Assembly (NCBI GenBank): GCA_963846915.1
Contig: CAWJXV010000009.1
Location: 1,054,001 to 1,118,000 of the forward strand
Source of the DNA: PALSA-612 sp963846915
GTDB lineage: Bacteria > Actinomycetota > Thermoleophilia > Gaiellales > Gaiellaceae
Direction: 5' to 3'
DNA length: 64,000 nucleotides
In this document: one piece after another, positions 44,770 to 53,038 of the stretch
Position numbering within the stretch: position 1 is the stretch's first letter
Layout of the letters: each line of letters begins with the position of its first letter
The notes under the pieces: model-generated
Told to the model about the DNA's origin: nothing
The model's input: only the letters and a program-made list of their open reading frames with translations
The model's database searches: none
Made by a program: the position numbers and the translations under genes

Positions 44770-45636
44770 CTAGCCGGCCCTCCGCTGCGGCTCGGGGAAG
44801 TAGTACAGCGCGTAGGGAGGCAGGTACTTGAGGTTCAACGCCTCGGTCTTCTGCTCCGCCGCGAGCCACGACGCGAACTCGCCGCCGGAGACGACGTGGC
44901 CGGTCTGGATCATGTGCGTATGCCAGAGGCCGCACAGCTCCGAGCAGCGGATGGTGAAGCTGCCCGGCCTGTGCGTGTGGACGTAGGCGACGTTGTCGGC
45001 GCCGGGGACCGCGTCTGCCTTCACGCCGAGCTCGTACGCCCAGAAGGAGTGCGTGACGTCGAGCGAGGTGACGTGGAACTCGACGAGCGTATCGGCGGGT
45101 AGCTCGAGCTCCGCCGTCTCGAGCCCGCGGCTGGCCGGGTAGCGGTACGTCCAGGCCCACTGCTGCCCGATCACCTGCACCTGAAGCGCCTGGGCCGAGC
45201 CGCTCGGCGGGTTGATCGGTTTCGGCCCCTGCCCACCGCCCGCACCGTGGGCACTGACCACGAGCACGAGGCTGCCCCAGATCGCGAGCGCGAGGACGAG
45301 CACCGACGAGAGGACGATCCACAGCGTCTGCGTCGGCCCGTGGCCCTTGATCGGGGCGCCGTCCTCGAGCTCCTGTCCCCGCTTGCGGAAAGCCACGACC
45401 GCGTACAGGAAGTAGACGACGATGCCGATCACGATCGGCGCGCAGACGGCGGTCAGGACGATGTTGGCGCTCGTCTGGTCCGACGCTTCCGAGGTCATGT
45501 CGCCGGGCGGCAGGTGCGGGCCAAGCACCCAGATGACGAGCGGCACGGCGACGATGCTCGCCACGAGCCAGATCGCGATCAGCGCCCGGCCGTGGCGGGG
45601 CGATTGCGAGCCGGCTGCTGACGGTCCGGTCGTCAT
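44770..45636 (-). CDS. ctaC: Cytochrome c oxidase subunit II
   Basis: This 288-residue protein has two N-terminal membrane helices (about 20-40 and 60-85) with a third hydrophobic stretch near 110. The periplasmic cupredoxin domain holds the CuA motif CSELCGLWHTHM and VTHSFWAYELGVKADAVPG. No heme-binding CXXCH is present, so it is not a caa3 fusion. The ATG at 45636 overlaps the stop of the preceding cupredoxin-like gene (ATGA). Confidence 0.93.
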   Translation of the reverse strand: MTTGPSAAGSQSPRHGRALIAIWLVASIVAVPLVIWVLGPHLPPGDMTSEASDQTSANIVLTAVCAPIVIGIVVYFLYAVVAFRKRGQELEDGAPIKGHGPTQTLWIVLSSVLVLALAIWGSLVLVVSAHGAGGGQGPKPINPPSGSAQALQVQVIGQQWAWTYRYPASRGLETAELELPADTLVEFHVTSLDVTHSFWAYELGVKADAVPGADNVAYVHTHRPGSFTIRCSELCGLWHTHMIQTGHVVSGGEFASWLAAEQKTEALNLKYLPPYALYYFPEPQRRAG

Positions 45637-46286
45637 ACGACGTGTAGCAGCCCGTCCATGTAGCCGAGGCTCTGCATCGGCCCGCCGAAGCCGAGGATGA
45701 ATCCGGCGGCACAGGGCACGAAGCACTGCCAGCGATAGGTGCCCTTCTCACCGGTGCGGAACGTGAACACGACGGTCGTGTGGGCCTCGGCGAGCGAGCA
45801 GGGGGCGACGCTGCACTGGTTCTTCGCGTCGTCCGGGACGCCCTTGAGCGGCACGCTGACACCGAGCTCCGGAATCGCGAACGTGTGCGAGGCGAGGTCG
45901 GGGTCGAGCGTCGGCGTCGGCTTCCCGTCGACCGTCATCACCTTGACGAGGCCGCGCGGACCGCCCCAGTAGGGATTGCGCAGACCCGTGGCCGTGTCGT
46001 ACTGGTAGACGGTGACCGTGACGAGCGAGTGCGCCGGCACGGTCAGCACCGTCGAGTGCTCCCACTGGCCGCTCGGTTTCTTGACGAGGTAGGACACCCA
46101 GTCGGGGTGCGGCGGCGTGCCGAGCGAGGCGACGGTCTGGAGGGTTACGCGAGCGCTCGGCGCCTGGCCCGACGCGTCGACGTTCGGCGGAGTCGCGACC
46201 AGGTATCCGACGATGTAGTAGGCGAGCAGCGCGCACGCAACCGCCACGCCTCCCAGCACGCCTGCCAGCTTTGCTGACCTGCTCAC
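45633..46286 (-). CDS. Membrane-anchored cupredoxin-like protein at the head of the oxidase operon
   Basis: This 217-residue protein has one N-terminal membrane helix (about 8-30) and an external beta domain (TVLTVPAHSLVTVTVYQYD). Its C-terminal motif is YRWQCFVPCAAGF then GGPMQSLGYM, with Cys-x3-Cys as in CuA but no His in the usual place. It may bind copper in an altered site or serve as an oxidase-specific structural or electron-transfer subunit. The GTG at 46286 is preferred over 46316 because gggagga lies 8 nt before it. It is translationally coupled to subunit II. Confidence 0.78.
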   Translation of the reverse strand: MSRSAKLAGVLGGVAVACALLAYYIVGYLVATPPNVDASGQAPSARVTLQTVASLGTPPHPDWVSYLVKKPSGQWEHSTVLTVPAHSLVTVTVYQYDTATGLRNPYWGGPRGLVKVMTVDGKPTPTLDPDLASHTFAIPELGVSVPLKGVPDDAKNQCSVAPCSLAEAHTTVVFTFRTGEKGTYRWQCFVPCAAGFILGFGGPMQSLGYMDGLLHVV

Positions 46287-46504
46287 TGCCCCGTCCTCCC
46301 GTGGCCGTCCAAGCACTGGAGTTCCTGGGTTGGCGGATTCTTAACCGTTCGCCGGACGGATTGCAAGTGATTCGTGTCGCGAAGAAAGCGACCGGCAAAA
46401 GGTTCGCGAACAGAAGGTAAAGGTGGGCGAGGAACGCGATCAGAACGGGTACCTGCTGCGTCTGAACACCCAGAGAGGTATCTCCCCACTAAGGAGGTCT
46501 GTCG

Positions 46505-47611
46505 ATGTCCTCGACCGCGAAGCACCGCTCAACGCTCCTCGGAGCCTCGCTCGGCGTCGCAGGAACGGTCGCCCTCGTCGTCGTGCTCGGCCTGGCCGCC
46601 GGCGCCGGCGCGTCGGGCGCAGCCACGCCGCCCTCGAACACCTCGCCGCCAACGATCTCAGGCACGGCCCAGAAGGGCCAGACGCTCCATGCCGAGCCGG
46701 GAAGCTGGAACGGCTCGAAGCCGATGAGCTTCGCCTACCGCTGGCAGCGGTGCAACAAGAACGGCGCCGGCTGCTCGAACATTGCCGGCGCGACCCGCCA
46801 CGACTACACGCTCGGCTCGGCGGACGTCGGCAACACGGTCCGCGTGGTCGTCACCGCGTCCAACTCGGCCGGGAGCGCCTCGGCCGCCTCGTCCCCGACG
46901 GCCGTGATCGCCGCGCCGCAGGCACCGGCGAACACCGTGCCGCCGTCGATCTCCGGTACGCCTCAACTCGGCCAGACCCTGACGGCGAATCCCGGCAGCT
47001 GGACCGGGTCGCAACCGATCACGTTCACGTACCAGTGGCTCCGGTGTGACCAGAACGGCGGGGCCTGCGGCAACGTCTCCGGCGGAACGGGCTCGACGCA
47101 CCTGCTCACCTCGGCCGACGTCGGCCACGCCATGCGTGCCCGCGTCCAGGCGAAGAACCCGTTCGGCGCGACCTCGGCGACCACGGTGCCGACGGCCGCG
47201 GTCTCGGCAACCGCGAACGGCTGCCCGATCGGCACGAACGTCATCAACGTCTCGCAGATGGGCCTGCCGGCACGGCTGGTCGTCGACGGCATGCACTTCA
47301 CGCCGATGATCCTGCGCCGGACCTCGACGCAGCTCGTCGCGCGGATCCACGTCGCCAACACGTGCAACCAGACCGTCCAGGGCGCTCTCGTCTACGTGAC
47401 CGCCGTGCCGTACAACCAGCTCGACACGCCGCCGGAGGCGACGACCGACTCGAACGGCTGGGCGACGCTGACGTTCCACATGCGGGTTGGCTTCCCGGTC
47501 AGCAGCTCGCAGCAGCTGGTGGCGCTGTTCGTCCGTGCCCGCAAGCCGGGCGAGAACGTCCTCACCGGCGTCTCGACCCGCCGGCTCGTGTCGGTGCCCG
47601 TCCTCCGCTAG
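46505..47611 (+). CDS. Secreted protein with two Ig-like repeats
   Basis: This 368-residue exported protein has a signal peptide (about 1-42). Two ~95-residue Ig-like repeats follow (TSPPTISGTAQKGQTLHAEP and TVPPSISGTPQLGQTLTANP, each with YxWxRC and SADVG motifs). A C-terminal beta domain (from CPIGTNVINVSQMGLPARLV) ends it. The repeats are typical of actinobacterial surface proteins. No enzymatic domain is seen. The ATG has an aaggagg site at 46492, and a strong hairpin follows the stop. Confidence 0.8.
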   Translation: MSSTAKHRSTLLGASLGVAGTVALVVVLGLAAGAGASGAATPPSNTSPPTISGTAQKGQTLHAEPGSWNGSKPMSFAYRWQRCNKNGAGCSNIAGATRHDYTLGSADVGNTVRVVVTASNSAGSASAASSPTAVIAAPQAPANTVPPSISGTPQLGQTLTANPGSWTGSQPITFTYQWLRCDQNGGACGNVSGGTGSTHLLTSADVGHAMRARVQAKNPFGATSATTVPTAAVSATANGCPIGTNVINVSQMGLPARLVVDGMHFTPMILRRTSTQLVARIHVANTCNQTVQGALVYVTAVPYNQLDTPPEATTDSNGWATLTFHMRVGFPVSSSQQLVALFVRARKPGENVLTGVSTRRLVSVPVLR

Positions 47612-47640
47612 CGCGTCCCTCCCTCTCCGACGCGCCTCCC

Positions 47641-47673
47641 AAGGGCCGCCCGTTTCCGTCCCGGGCGGCCCTT
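47641..47673 (+). terminator. Terminator hairpin after the Ig-repeat gene
   Basis: A perfect 12-bp stem, aagggccgcccg at 47641-47652 and its complement at 47662-47673, lies 30 bp past the stop codon. Confidence 0.8.
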
Positions 47674-47704
47674 ACTCGTCGGCCTGCCGGTAGCGTTCGC
47701 GGCC

Positions 47705-48616
47705 GTGAAGCTCGAGGGGATCCACCACGTCACCTGCATCACCGCGGACGCGCCCGGGAACGTCGACTTCTACGCGCGGCTCCTCGGGCTCCGGCTCGTC
47801 AAGAAGACCGTCAACCAGGACGACCCGACCGTCTACCACCTGTTCTACGCGGACGAGGGCGGCAGCGCGGGCGCCGACATGACCTTCTTCGAGTACCCGC
47901 ACGCGCGTCGCGGCCGGGCCGGCGCCGGGATGGTGCACCGCGTCGTCTGGCGCGTCGCCTCGTCGGACGCGCTCGACTTCTGGGAGCGGCGGCTCGGCGA
48001 CGCCGGCGTGACGACCGCCCGGACGGACGGGCAGCTGCTCTTCTCCGACCCCGAGGGGCTCGACCTCGAGCTCGCCGTTGTCGAGACCACCGACGCGCCG
48101 CTCGTCGCGAGCCACCCTGACATCCCAGAGGAGCTCGCGCTCCAGGGCTTCGACGGCGTGCGCGCCCACACGGCCGACCCGGACCGCAGCCGTCCCCTGC
48201 TCGAGGAGACGCTCGGCTTCGAACCCCAAGCAACAAGTTGTTACAAGGTCAGAGGCGAACGCCGCGGATCGTGGTACTGCTTCGACGACCCTCCGGCCGA
48301 GCCGGGAATCGGCGGCGCCGGCACCGTCCACCACGTCGCCTGGGCGTCGCTTCCCGACGACCACGAGGCCTGGCAGCAGGCGGTCGCACGGGCGGGCGCC
48401 CGCCCGACGCCGATCATCGACCGCTTCTACTTCAAGTCGATCTACTTCCGCGAGCCGTCGGGCGTGCTGTTCGAGATCGCCACGATCGGCCCCGGCTTCG
48501 CGACCGACGAGCCGTTCGAGAGCCTCGGCGAGCGTCTGTCGCTGCCGCCCGATTTCGAGCACCTGCGGGCGCAGGTCGAGCCCCTCCTCACACCATTGCC
48601 GAACCCGCGCGGTTAG
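47705..48616 (+). CDS. VOC-family ring-cleaving dioxygenase/glyoxalase-like protein
   Basis: This 303-residue protein is made of two vicinal-oxygen-chelate repeats. It begins LEGIHHVTCITADAPGNVDF and has GMVHRVVWRV, then VHHVAWAS, and FYFKSIYFREPSGVLFEIAT. Metal-ligand His and Glu positions are present (HHVT, VHHVAW, FEIAT). The family includes MhqO-like hydroquinone dioxygenases and glyoxalases; the substrate is unknown. The GTG at 47705 starts right at the first strand. A 19-bp AT-rich motif (48230-48248) sits in frame within it (residues QATSCYK). Confidence 0.82.
   Translation: MKLEGIHHVTCITADAPGNVDFYARLLGLRLVKKTVNQDDPTVYHLFYADEGGSAGADMTFFEYPHARRGRAGAGMVHRVVWRVASSDALDFWERRLGDAGVTTARTDGQLLFSDPEGLDLELAVVETTDAPLVASHPDIPEELALQGFDGVRAHTADPDRSRPLLEETLGFEPQATSCYKVRGERRGSWYCFDDPPAEPGIGGAGTVHHVAWASLPDDHEAWQQAVARAGARPTPIIDRFYFKSIYFREPSGVLFEIATIGPGFATDEPFESLGERLSLPPDFEHLRAQVEPLLTPLPNPRG
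48230..48248. repeat. 19-bp repeat copy 1, in-frame inside the VOC gene
   Basis: The sequence gcaacaagttgttacaagg is identical to 57587-57605 in the hpnG gene. The core aacaagttgtt is palindromic. It is strikingly AT-rich against its surroundings. Confidence 0.6.
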
Positions 48617-48627
48617 GGTCCCAGGCC

Positions 48628-50184
48628 GTGAGCCGCGGCCGACTCCTCCTCGCTCCGCTAGTGATCTGCCTGCTCGCAGTCGTCTTCGGCGCCGCCGGCG
48701 CCGGCAGCGGCACCCGCGCAGCGACCACGATCAGCTTTGGGATCACCGACGACGCGACGAAGTACGCCGACGACGGCGGCGCCTTCCTCTTCGGCGACAT
48801 GACCGACCTCGGCATGGTCGAGAACCGCGTGATCGTCTTCTGGGACGAGAACACGCCCAGGAAGATTCTGGAGGAGAACTTCGTCGATCGGATGATGCCC
48901 GTGGCCGCCGCGTCCGGCATCCGCATCGTCCTCGCGATCCAGCCGATCCACGCCCTCGCCTTCTCGACGAATACGCCGGCAAAGGTGTCGGCGTTCGCGA
49001 GGTACGTCGGCGACGTCGCACGCCGCTGGCCGCAGGTGCGCGAGTTCGTGATCGGGAACGAACCGAACGTCAGGCGCTTCTTCCAGCCCCAGCACACGCC
49101 GGACGGCTCGATCGTCTCGGCCGGGGTCTACGAACAGATCCTCGCCGCGTCGTACGACACGCTCAAGGGCATCGACCCGGCGATCAAGGTCGACGGGCTC
49201 GCGCTCTCGCCGCGCGGCAACGACCAGGGCGTCGGCGTCGGCGCCGAGTCGGTCTCGCCGGTCCGGTTCATCGCCGCACTCGGCGCCGCGTACCGCAAGA
49301 GCGGCCGGACGACGCCGATCGCCGACGTCGTCGACGTGCACGCCTACTCCAACATCAACACGCAGCCGCTGACCAGGTCGTACAAGTGGCCGCAGGCGGG
49401 CGCGGCCGACCTCGACCGCCTCAAGCAGGCGTGGTGGGACGCCTTCCACGGCACGGCGCAGCCGGTGTTCCAGGAGAAGGGCGATCCGGCCCGACCCGGC
49501 GGCTACGTCACCTTCCGGATCGACGAGAGCGGGACGCAGGTGAAGATCGACCCGACGAGGGTCGACACGAAGCTCTATACGGGCAAGGAGAACGTGCCGC
49601 TCGTCGACGAGGCGACGCAGGCGCGCTACTACAACGACCTGATCGGGCTCGTGAAGTGCGACACCGACGTCCAGACGCTCGACCTGTTCCACCTGATCGA
49701 CGAGCCGCTCCTGCTCGGCTTCCAGAGCGGGCTCCTGCGCGTCGACGGCAGCAAGCGGCCGGCCTACGCGACGGTGAAGAAAGCGATCGCAGGCGCACGC
49801 ACCTGCGCCAGGCCGCACACGTGGCGCCACACGACCGCGGTGATCGGTGCCAGGGGTCAGTTCAACGTGACGACGAAGCTGGCCGCCCAGCGGACGTTCT
49901 GGTCGAAGGTCGTGACCGGTGAGGAGGCGACGGTGCAGACCGGGATCTTCCCGGCCAGCCCGACCACACTCGGCGCCGAGTCGCTCCGGTCAGCCCTCGT
50001 CGCGGGGGGTTCCTCGACCGGCGTGACACAGCTCGGCGGGCTCGTCAAGGCGAACTCGAGCCGCACCTTCAAGCTCCGCGGCAAGCTGGTGCCCGGCCGC
50101 TACGTATACGCCGCGCTGATGAAGGCGACGATGAACCCGGACCGGACGACGCTCCTCGTCAGCAAGCCGTTCACGATCCGCTAG
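48628..50184 (+). CDS. Secreted TIM-barrel glycoside-hydrolase-like protein
   Basis: This 518-residue exported protein has a signal peptide (GRLLLAPLVICLLAVVFGAA). The (beta/alpha)8 catalytic domain follows, with the acid/base motif FVIGNEPNVRRFF (Asn-Glu-Pro, as in clan GH-A) and a possible nucleophile Glu in QPVFQEKG. The C-terminal ~130 residues are a beta domain. Clan GH-A enzymes cleave beta-linked polysaccharides; no closer family is assigned. The GTG at 48628 is chosen for the signal peptide. It overlaps the convergent dehydrogenase gene by 14 bp. Confidence 0.78.
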   Translation: MSRGRLLLAPLVICLLAVVFGAAGAGSGTRAATTISFGITDDATKYADDGGAFLFGDMTDLGMVENRVIVFWDENTPRKILEENFVDRMMPVAAASGIRIVLAIQPIHALAFSTNTPAKVSAFARYVGDVARRWPQVREFVIGNEPNVRRFFQPQHTPDGSIVSAGVYEQILAASYDTLKGIDPAIKVDGLALSPRGNDQGVGVGAESVSPVRFIAALGAAYRKSGRTTPIADVVDVHAYSNINTQPLTRSYKWPQAGAADLDRLKQAWWDAFHGTAQPVFQEKGDPARPGGYVTFRIDESGTQVKIDPTRVDTKLYTGKENVPLVDEATQARYYNDLIGLVKCDTDVQTLDLFHLIDEPLLLGFQSGLLRVDGSKRPAYATVKKAIAGARTCARPHTWRHTTAVIGARGQFNVTTKLAAQRTFWSKVVTGEEATVQTGIFPASPTTLGAESLRSALVAGGSSTGVTQLGGLVKANSSRTFKLRGKLVPGRYVYAALMKATMNPDRTTLLVSKPFTIR

Positions 50185-51208
50185 CGACCGCGAGCACGGC
50201 GGCCCCGCGCACCTCGCCCCGCCGCAGCCGCGCCAGCACCTCGTTCGCGTCCGCGAGCGGCGCGATCTCGACGTGCGTCCGGACAGGAACCTGCGGCGCG
50301 AGCGCCATGAACTCCTCGGCATCCTGCCGCGTCAGGTTCGCGACCGACCGGAGCGACCGCTCGCCCCAGAGGAGCTCGTACGGAAAGGACGGGATGTCGG
50401 TCATGTGGATTCCGGCGCAGACGACCGTCGCGCCCTTCGCCGTCGCGCGCAACGCCGCCGGGACGAGCTCGCCTGCAGGCGCGAAGATGATCGCCGCGTC
50501 GAGCTCCTCGGGCGCAGGCCCGGCCGAGTCGCCGGCCCACTCGGCACCGAGCTCGAGCGCCAACGACCGCGCCGCCTCGTCGCCCGCCCGCGTGAACGCG
50601 AACACGCGCCGACCCTGGTGCCGCGCCACCTGCGCCACGATGTGCGCCGACGCCCCGAACCCGTACAGCCCGAGCCGCTCCGCATCGCCGGCGAGCCGCA
50701 GCGCGCGGTAGCCGATCAGGCCCGCGCAGAGGAGCGGCGCCGCTTCCTCGTCGCCGTAGCTCTCCGGCACCGGCACGCAGTAGCGCTCGTCGGCGACGGC
50801 CAGCTCGGCGTAGCCGCCGTCGAGGTGGTAGCCCGTGAAGCGCGCGCGGTCGCAGAGGTTCTCGCGCCCGCTCAGGCAGTAGCGGCATTCGCCGTCGGTC
50901 CAGCCGAGCCACGGGATGCCGACGCGATCGCCCGGAGCAAAGCGCTCGCCGCCGCCGGCGACGCGGCCGACGACCTGGTGGCCGAGGACGAGGGGCAGCT
51001 TCGGGCCCCGGTCGTTCGCAGCACGACCGGGCACAGACCGGTCGTGCGCTGGAGGCAACGCTAGCTCCCCGTCGACGACATGGAGGTCGGTGCGGCAGAC
51101 GCCGCACGCCGAGACCCGGACGAGCACCTGTCCCGCGTCCGGCTCGGGGTCGGGCAGCTCGGCTTCGCGCAGAGGCTCGCCGGGCCGGTCGAGGACCATC
51201 GCTCGCAT
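50171..51208 (-). CDS. Zinc-dependent alcohol dehydrogenase family protein
   Basis: This 345-residue medium-chain dehydrogenase has the catalytic-zinc motif VSACGVCRTDLHV and GHQVVGRV, and the nucleotide-binding LGLYGFGASAHIVAQVA. The structural-zinc region reads GWTDGECRYC then GRENLC, where the first expected Cys is Asp. An in-frame insert of about 14 residues (HDRSVPGRAANDRGPK) before LPLVLGHQVVG is unusual and carries a DNA palindrome. The ATG at 51208 is preferred over 51229, which overlaps hpnC's start. It probably reduces or oxidises simple alcohols or aldehydes. Confidence 0.85.
   Translation of the reverse strand: MRAMVLDRPGEPLREAELPDPEPDAGQVLVRVSACGVCRTDLHVVDGELALPPAHDRSVPGRAANDRGPKLPLVLGHQVVGRVAGGGERFAPGDRVGIPWLGWTDGECRYCLSGRENLCDRARFTGYHLDGGYAELAVADERYCVPVPESYGDEEAAPLLCAGLIGYRALRLAGDAERLGLYGFGASAHIVAQVARHQGRRVFAFTRAGDEAARSLALELGAEWAGDSAGPAPEELDAAIIFAPAGELVPAALRATAKGATVVCAGIHMTDIPSFPYELLWGERSLRSVANLTRQDAEEFMALAPQVPVRTHVEIAPLADANEVLARLRRGEVRGAAVLAVASGS
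51021..51047. repeat. Palindrome inside the alcohol dehydrogenase gene
   Basis: A perfect 10-bp inverted repeat, gcacgaccgg (51021-51030) and its complement (51038-51047), has a 7-nt loop. It coincides with an in-frame insert in the encoded enzyme, and a partial direct copy (ccggtcgt) precedes it. Confidence 0.55.
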
Positions 51209-51227
51209 TGGCAGCGATAATCGTGGC

Positions 51228-52041
51228 ATGCCGATGGACGTCGCCGAGGTCGCCGCCCACGCGCGGACCGAGAACTTCCCGATCGCCTCGTTGATCTTCC
51301 CGCGCGAGTACCGGCCGCATCTGCGGGCGATCTACGGCTTCGCGCGGCTCGTCGACCTGCTCGGCGACGACTGGGAAGGCGACCGCCTGGAGGCGCTCGA
51401 CGAGCTCGAGCGGCAGCTCGACCTGTGCTACGACGGCGAGCCCGAGTGGCCGGTCATGCGCGAGCTCCAGCCGACCATCCGCGCCTGTTCGCTCCCGCGT
51501 GAGCCGTTCTGGCGGCTGATCGAGTGCAACCGCCAGGACCAGTGCGTGTCGGAGTACGCGACGTGGAGCGACCTCAAGGCCTACTGCACGCTGTCGGCGG
51601 ACCCCGTGGGGCGGCTCGTCCTCGGAGTTCTCGGCCGGGCCCGACGAGCCCGAGCTGGTCGCGTGGTCGGACGACGTCTGCACGGGGCTCCAGCTCGTCA
51701 ACTTCCTGCAGGACGTCCCGCGTGACCTGGCACTCGGGCGGATCTACCTTCCGGCCGAGGATCGGCGGCGTTTCGACGTGGCGGACCTCGACCGGCCGAA
51801 CGACTCGCTCACGCGCCTGCTCCGCTTCGAGGCCGAGCGCGCGCGAGGCTTGCTCGCCGCGGGGGAGCGCCTCCGCGCCGCGATCGGCGGCCGCGTGGGA
51901 CGTGGTGTCGGCCTGTTCGCAAGCGGCGGCCTCGCGGCGCTCGAGGCGCTCGAGAACGCCGGCTGGGACATCTTCACGCAGCGGCCGCGCCCCTCCCGGG
52001 CGCGACTCGCGCGGGCCGCGGTGGTGGCGCTCGTCCGATGA
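51228..52041 (+). CDS. hpnC: Hydroxysqualene synthase, frameshifted
   Basis: HpnC turns presqualene diphosphate into hydroxysqualene in the bacterial route to squalene. The N-terminal part (ARTENFPIASLIFPREYR, YGFARLVDLLGDDWEGDR, CVSEYATWSDLKAYC) runs to about residue 132. One extra base near 51625 must then be skipped to reach SAGPDEPELVAWSDDVCTG and LQLVNFLQDVPRDLALGRIY. The repaired length is about 270 residues. It may start at 51228 or the ATG at 51234. It overlaps hpnD by ATGA and is the first gene of the hopanoid operon. Confidence 0.87.
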
Positions 52042-52871
52042 CGGTGACGGTCGAGCAGGCGTACGCCGACGTCGAGCGGCTGACCAGGGAGCGCGCGCGG
52101 AACTTCTCCTACGGGATCCGGCTCCTCCCGAAGCCGAAGCGGCGCGCGATCGCGGCGATCTACGCGTTCGCGCGGGAGGTCGACGACGTCGCCGACGATC
52201 CGGCGCTCTCGATCGTCGAGAAGCGCGCCCGGCTCGAGGCGCTCGGCGCGTCGCTCGACGACGAGCCCGGCGACTCGGCCATGCTCGTCGCGCTCGCGGA
52301 CGCACGCCGCCGCTACCCGATCCGCGGCGAGGCGCTGCACGCACTGGTCGCCGGCGGGCTGCAGGACACGGAGCAGGCGCGCTACGCCGACTTCGACGCA
52401 CTGGCGACCTACTGCCGCAAGGTCGCCGGGGCAGTCGGCGTGGCGTGCATCGCCGTGTACGGCGCCGACCAGCCGCAACGGGCCGAGGCGATGGGGATCG
52501 CCCTGCAGCTGATCAACATCATGCGCGACGTCGACGAGGACTGGAGCCTCGGCCGCGTCTACATCCCGCAGGACGAGCTGGCCTCGTTCGGCGTGTCCGA
52601 GGGGGACATCGCCGCCGGGCGGTGCTCGTCCGCGTGGCAGGCGCTGATGGCGTATCAGGCCGCTCGCGCCCGCTCCTACCTGCAGGAGGGACGGACCCTG
52701 CTGCCGTATCTCGACCGCCGGAGTGCCGCCTGCGTCGCAGCATTCGCGAACCTGTACGAGGCGACGCTCGAGCGGATCGAGGAGTCGGGCTTCGACGTCT
52801 TCGCCGGCCCCCCGCGGCTCTCGCCGTTCACGAAGCTCCGCATCGTCGGCTCCGGCCTCGTCCTCAGGTGA
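52038..52871 (+). CDS. hpnD: Presqualene diphosphate synthase
   Basis: This 277-residue prenyl-transferase condenses two farnesyl diphosphates to presqualene diphosphate. Both Asp-rich motifs are present: AFAREVDDVADD and NIMRDVDEDWSLGRVYIP. The YGIRLLPKPKRRAIAAIYAF start is typical. It works with HpnC and HpnE, which replace a single squalene synthase. The operon continues after a 167-bp gap. Confidence 0.93.
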   Translation: MTVTVEQAYADVERLTRERARNFSYGIRLLPKPKRRAIAAIYAFAREVDDVADDPALSIVEKRARLEALGASLDDEPGDSAMLVALADARRRYPIRGEALHALVAGGLQDTEQARYADFDALATYCRKVAGAVGVACIAVYGADQPQRAEAMGIALQLINIMRDVDEDWSLGRVYIPQDELASFGVSEGDIAAGRCSSAWQALMAYQAARARSYLQEGRTLLPYLDRRSAACVAAFANLYEATLERIEESGFDVFAGPPRLSPFTKLRIVGSGLVLR

Positions 52872-53038
52872 CATGGCCCCCGGCCCGGTCGACCCACACG
52901 ATCTGTTCCCCCCGGGGCGCTGACGCGCCCGGCCCCCGCTTGGAGCGTAGCCGCGAAACTGACGCGCGTGTGTGACCCGGACGTGACAATTCATGCGCAG
53001 CTGCGAAGGTCCCTGAACGGCCGACAGGCCGGCTCGCC

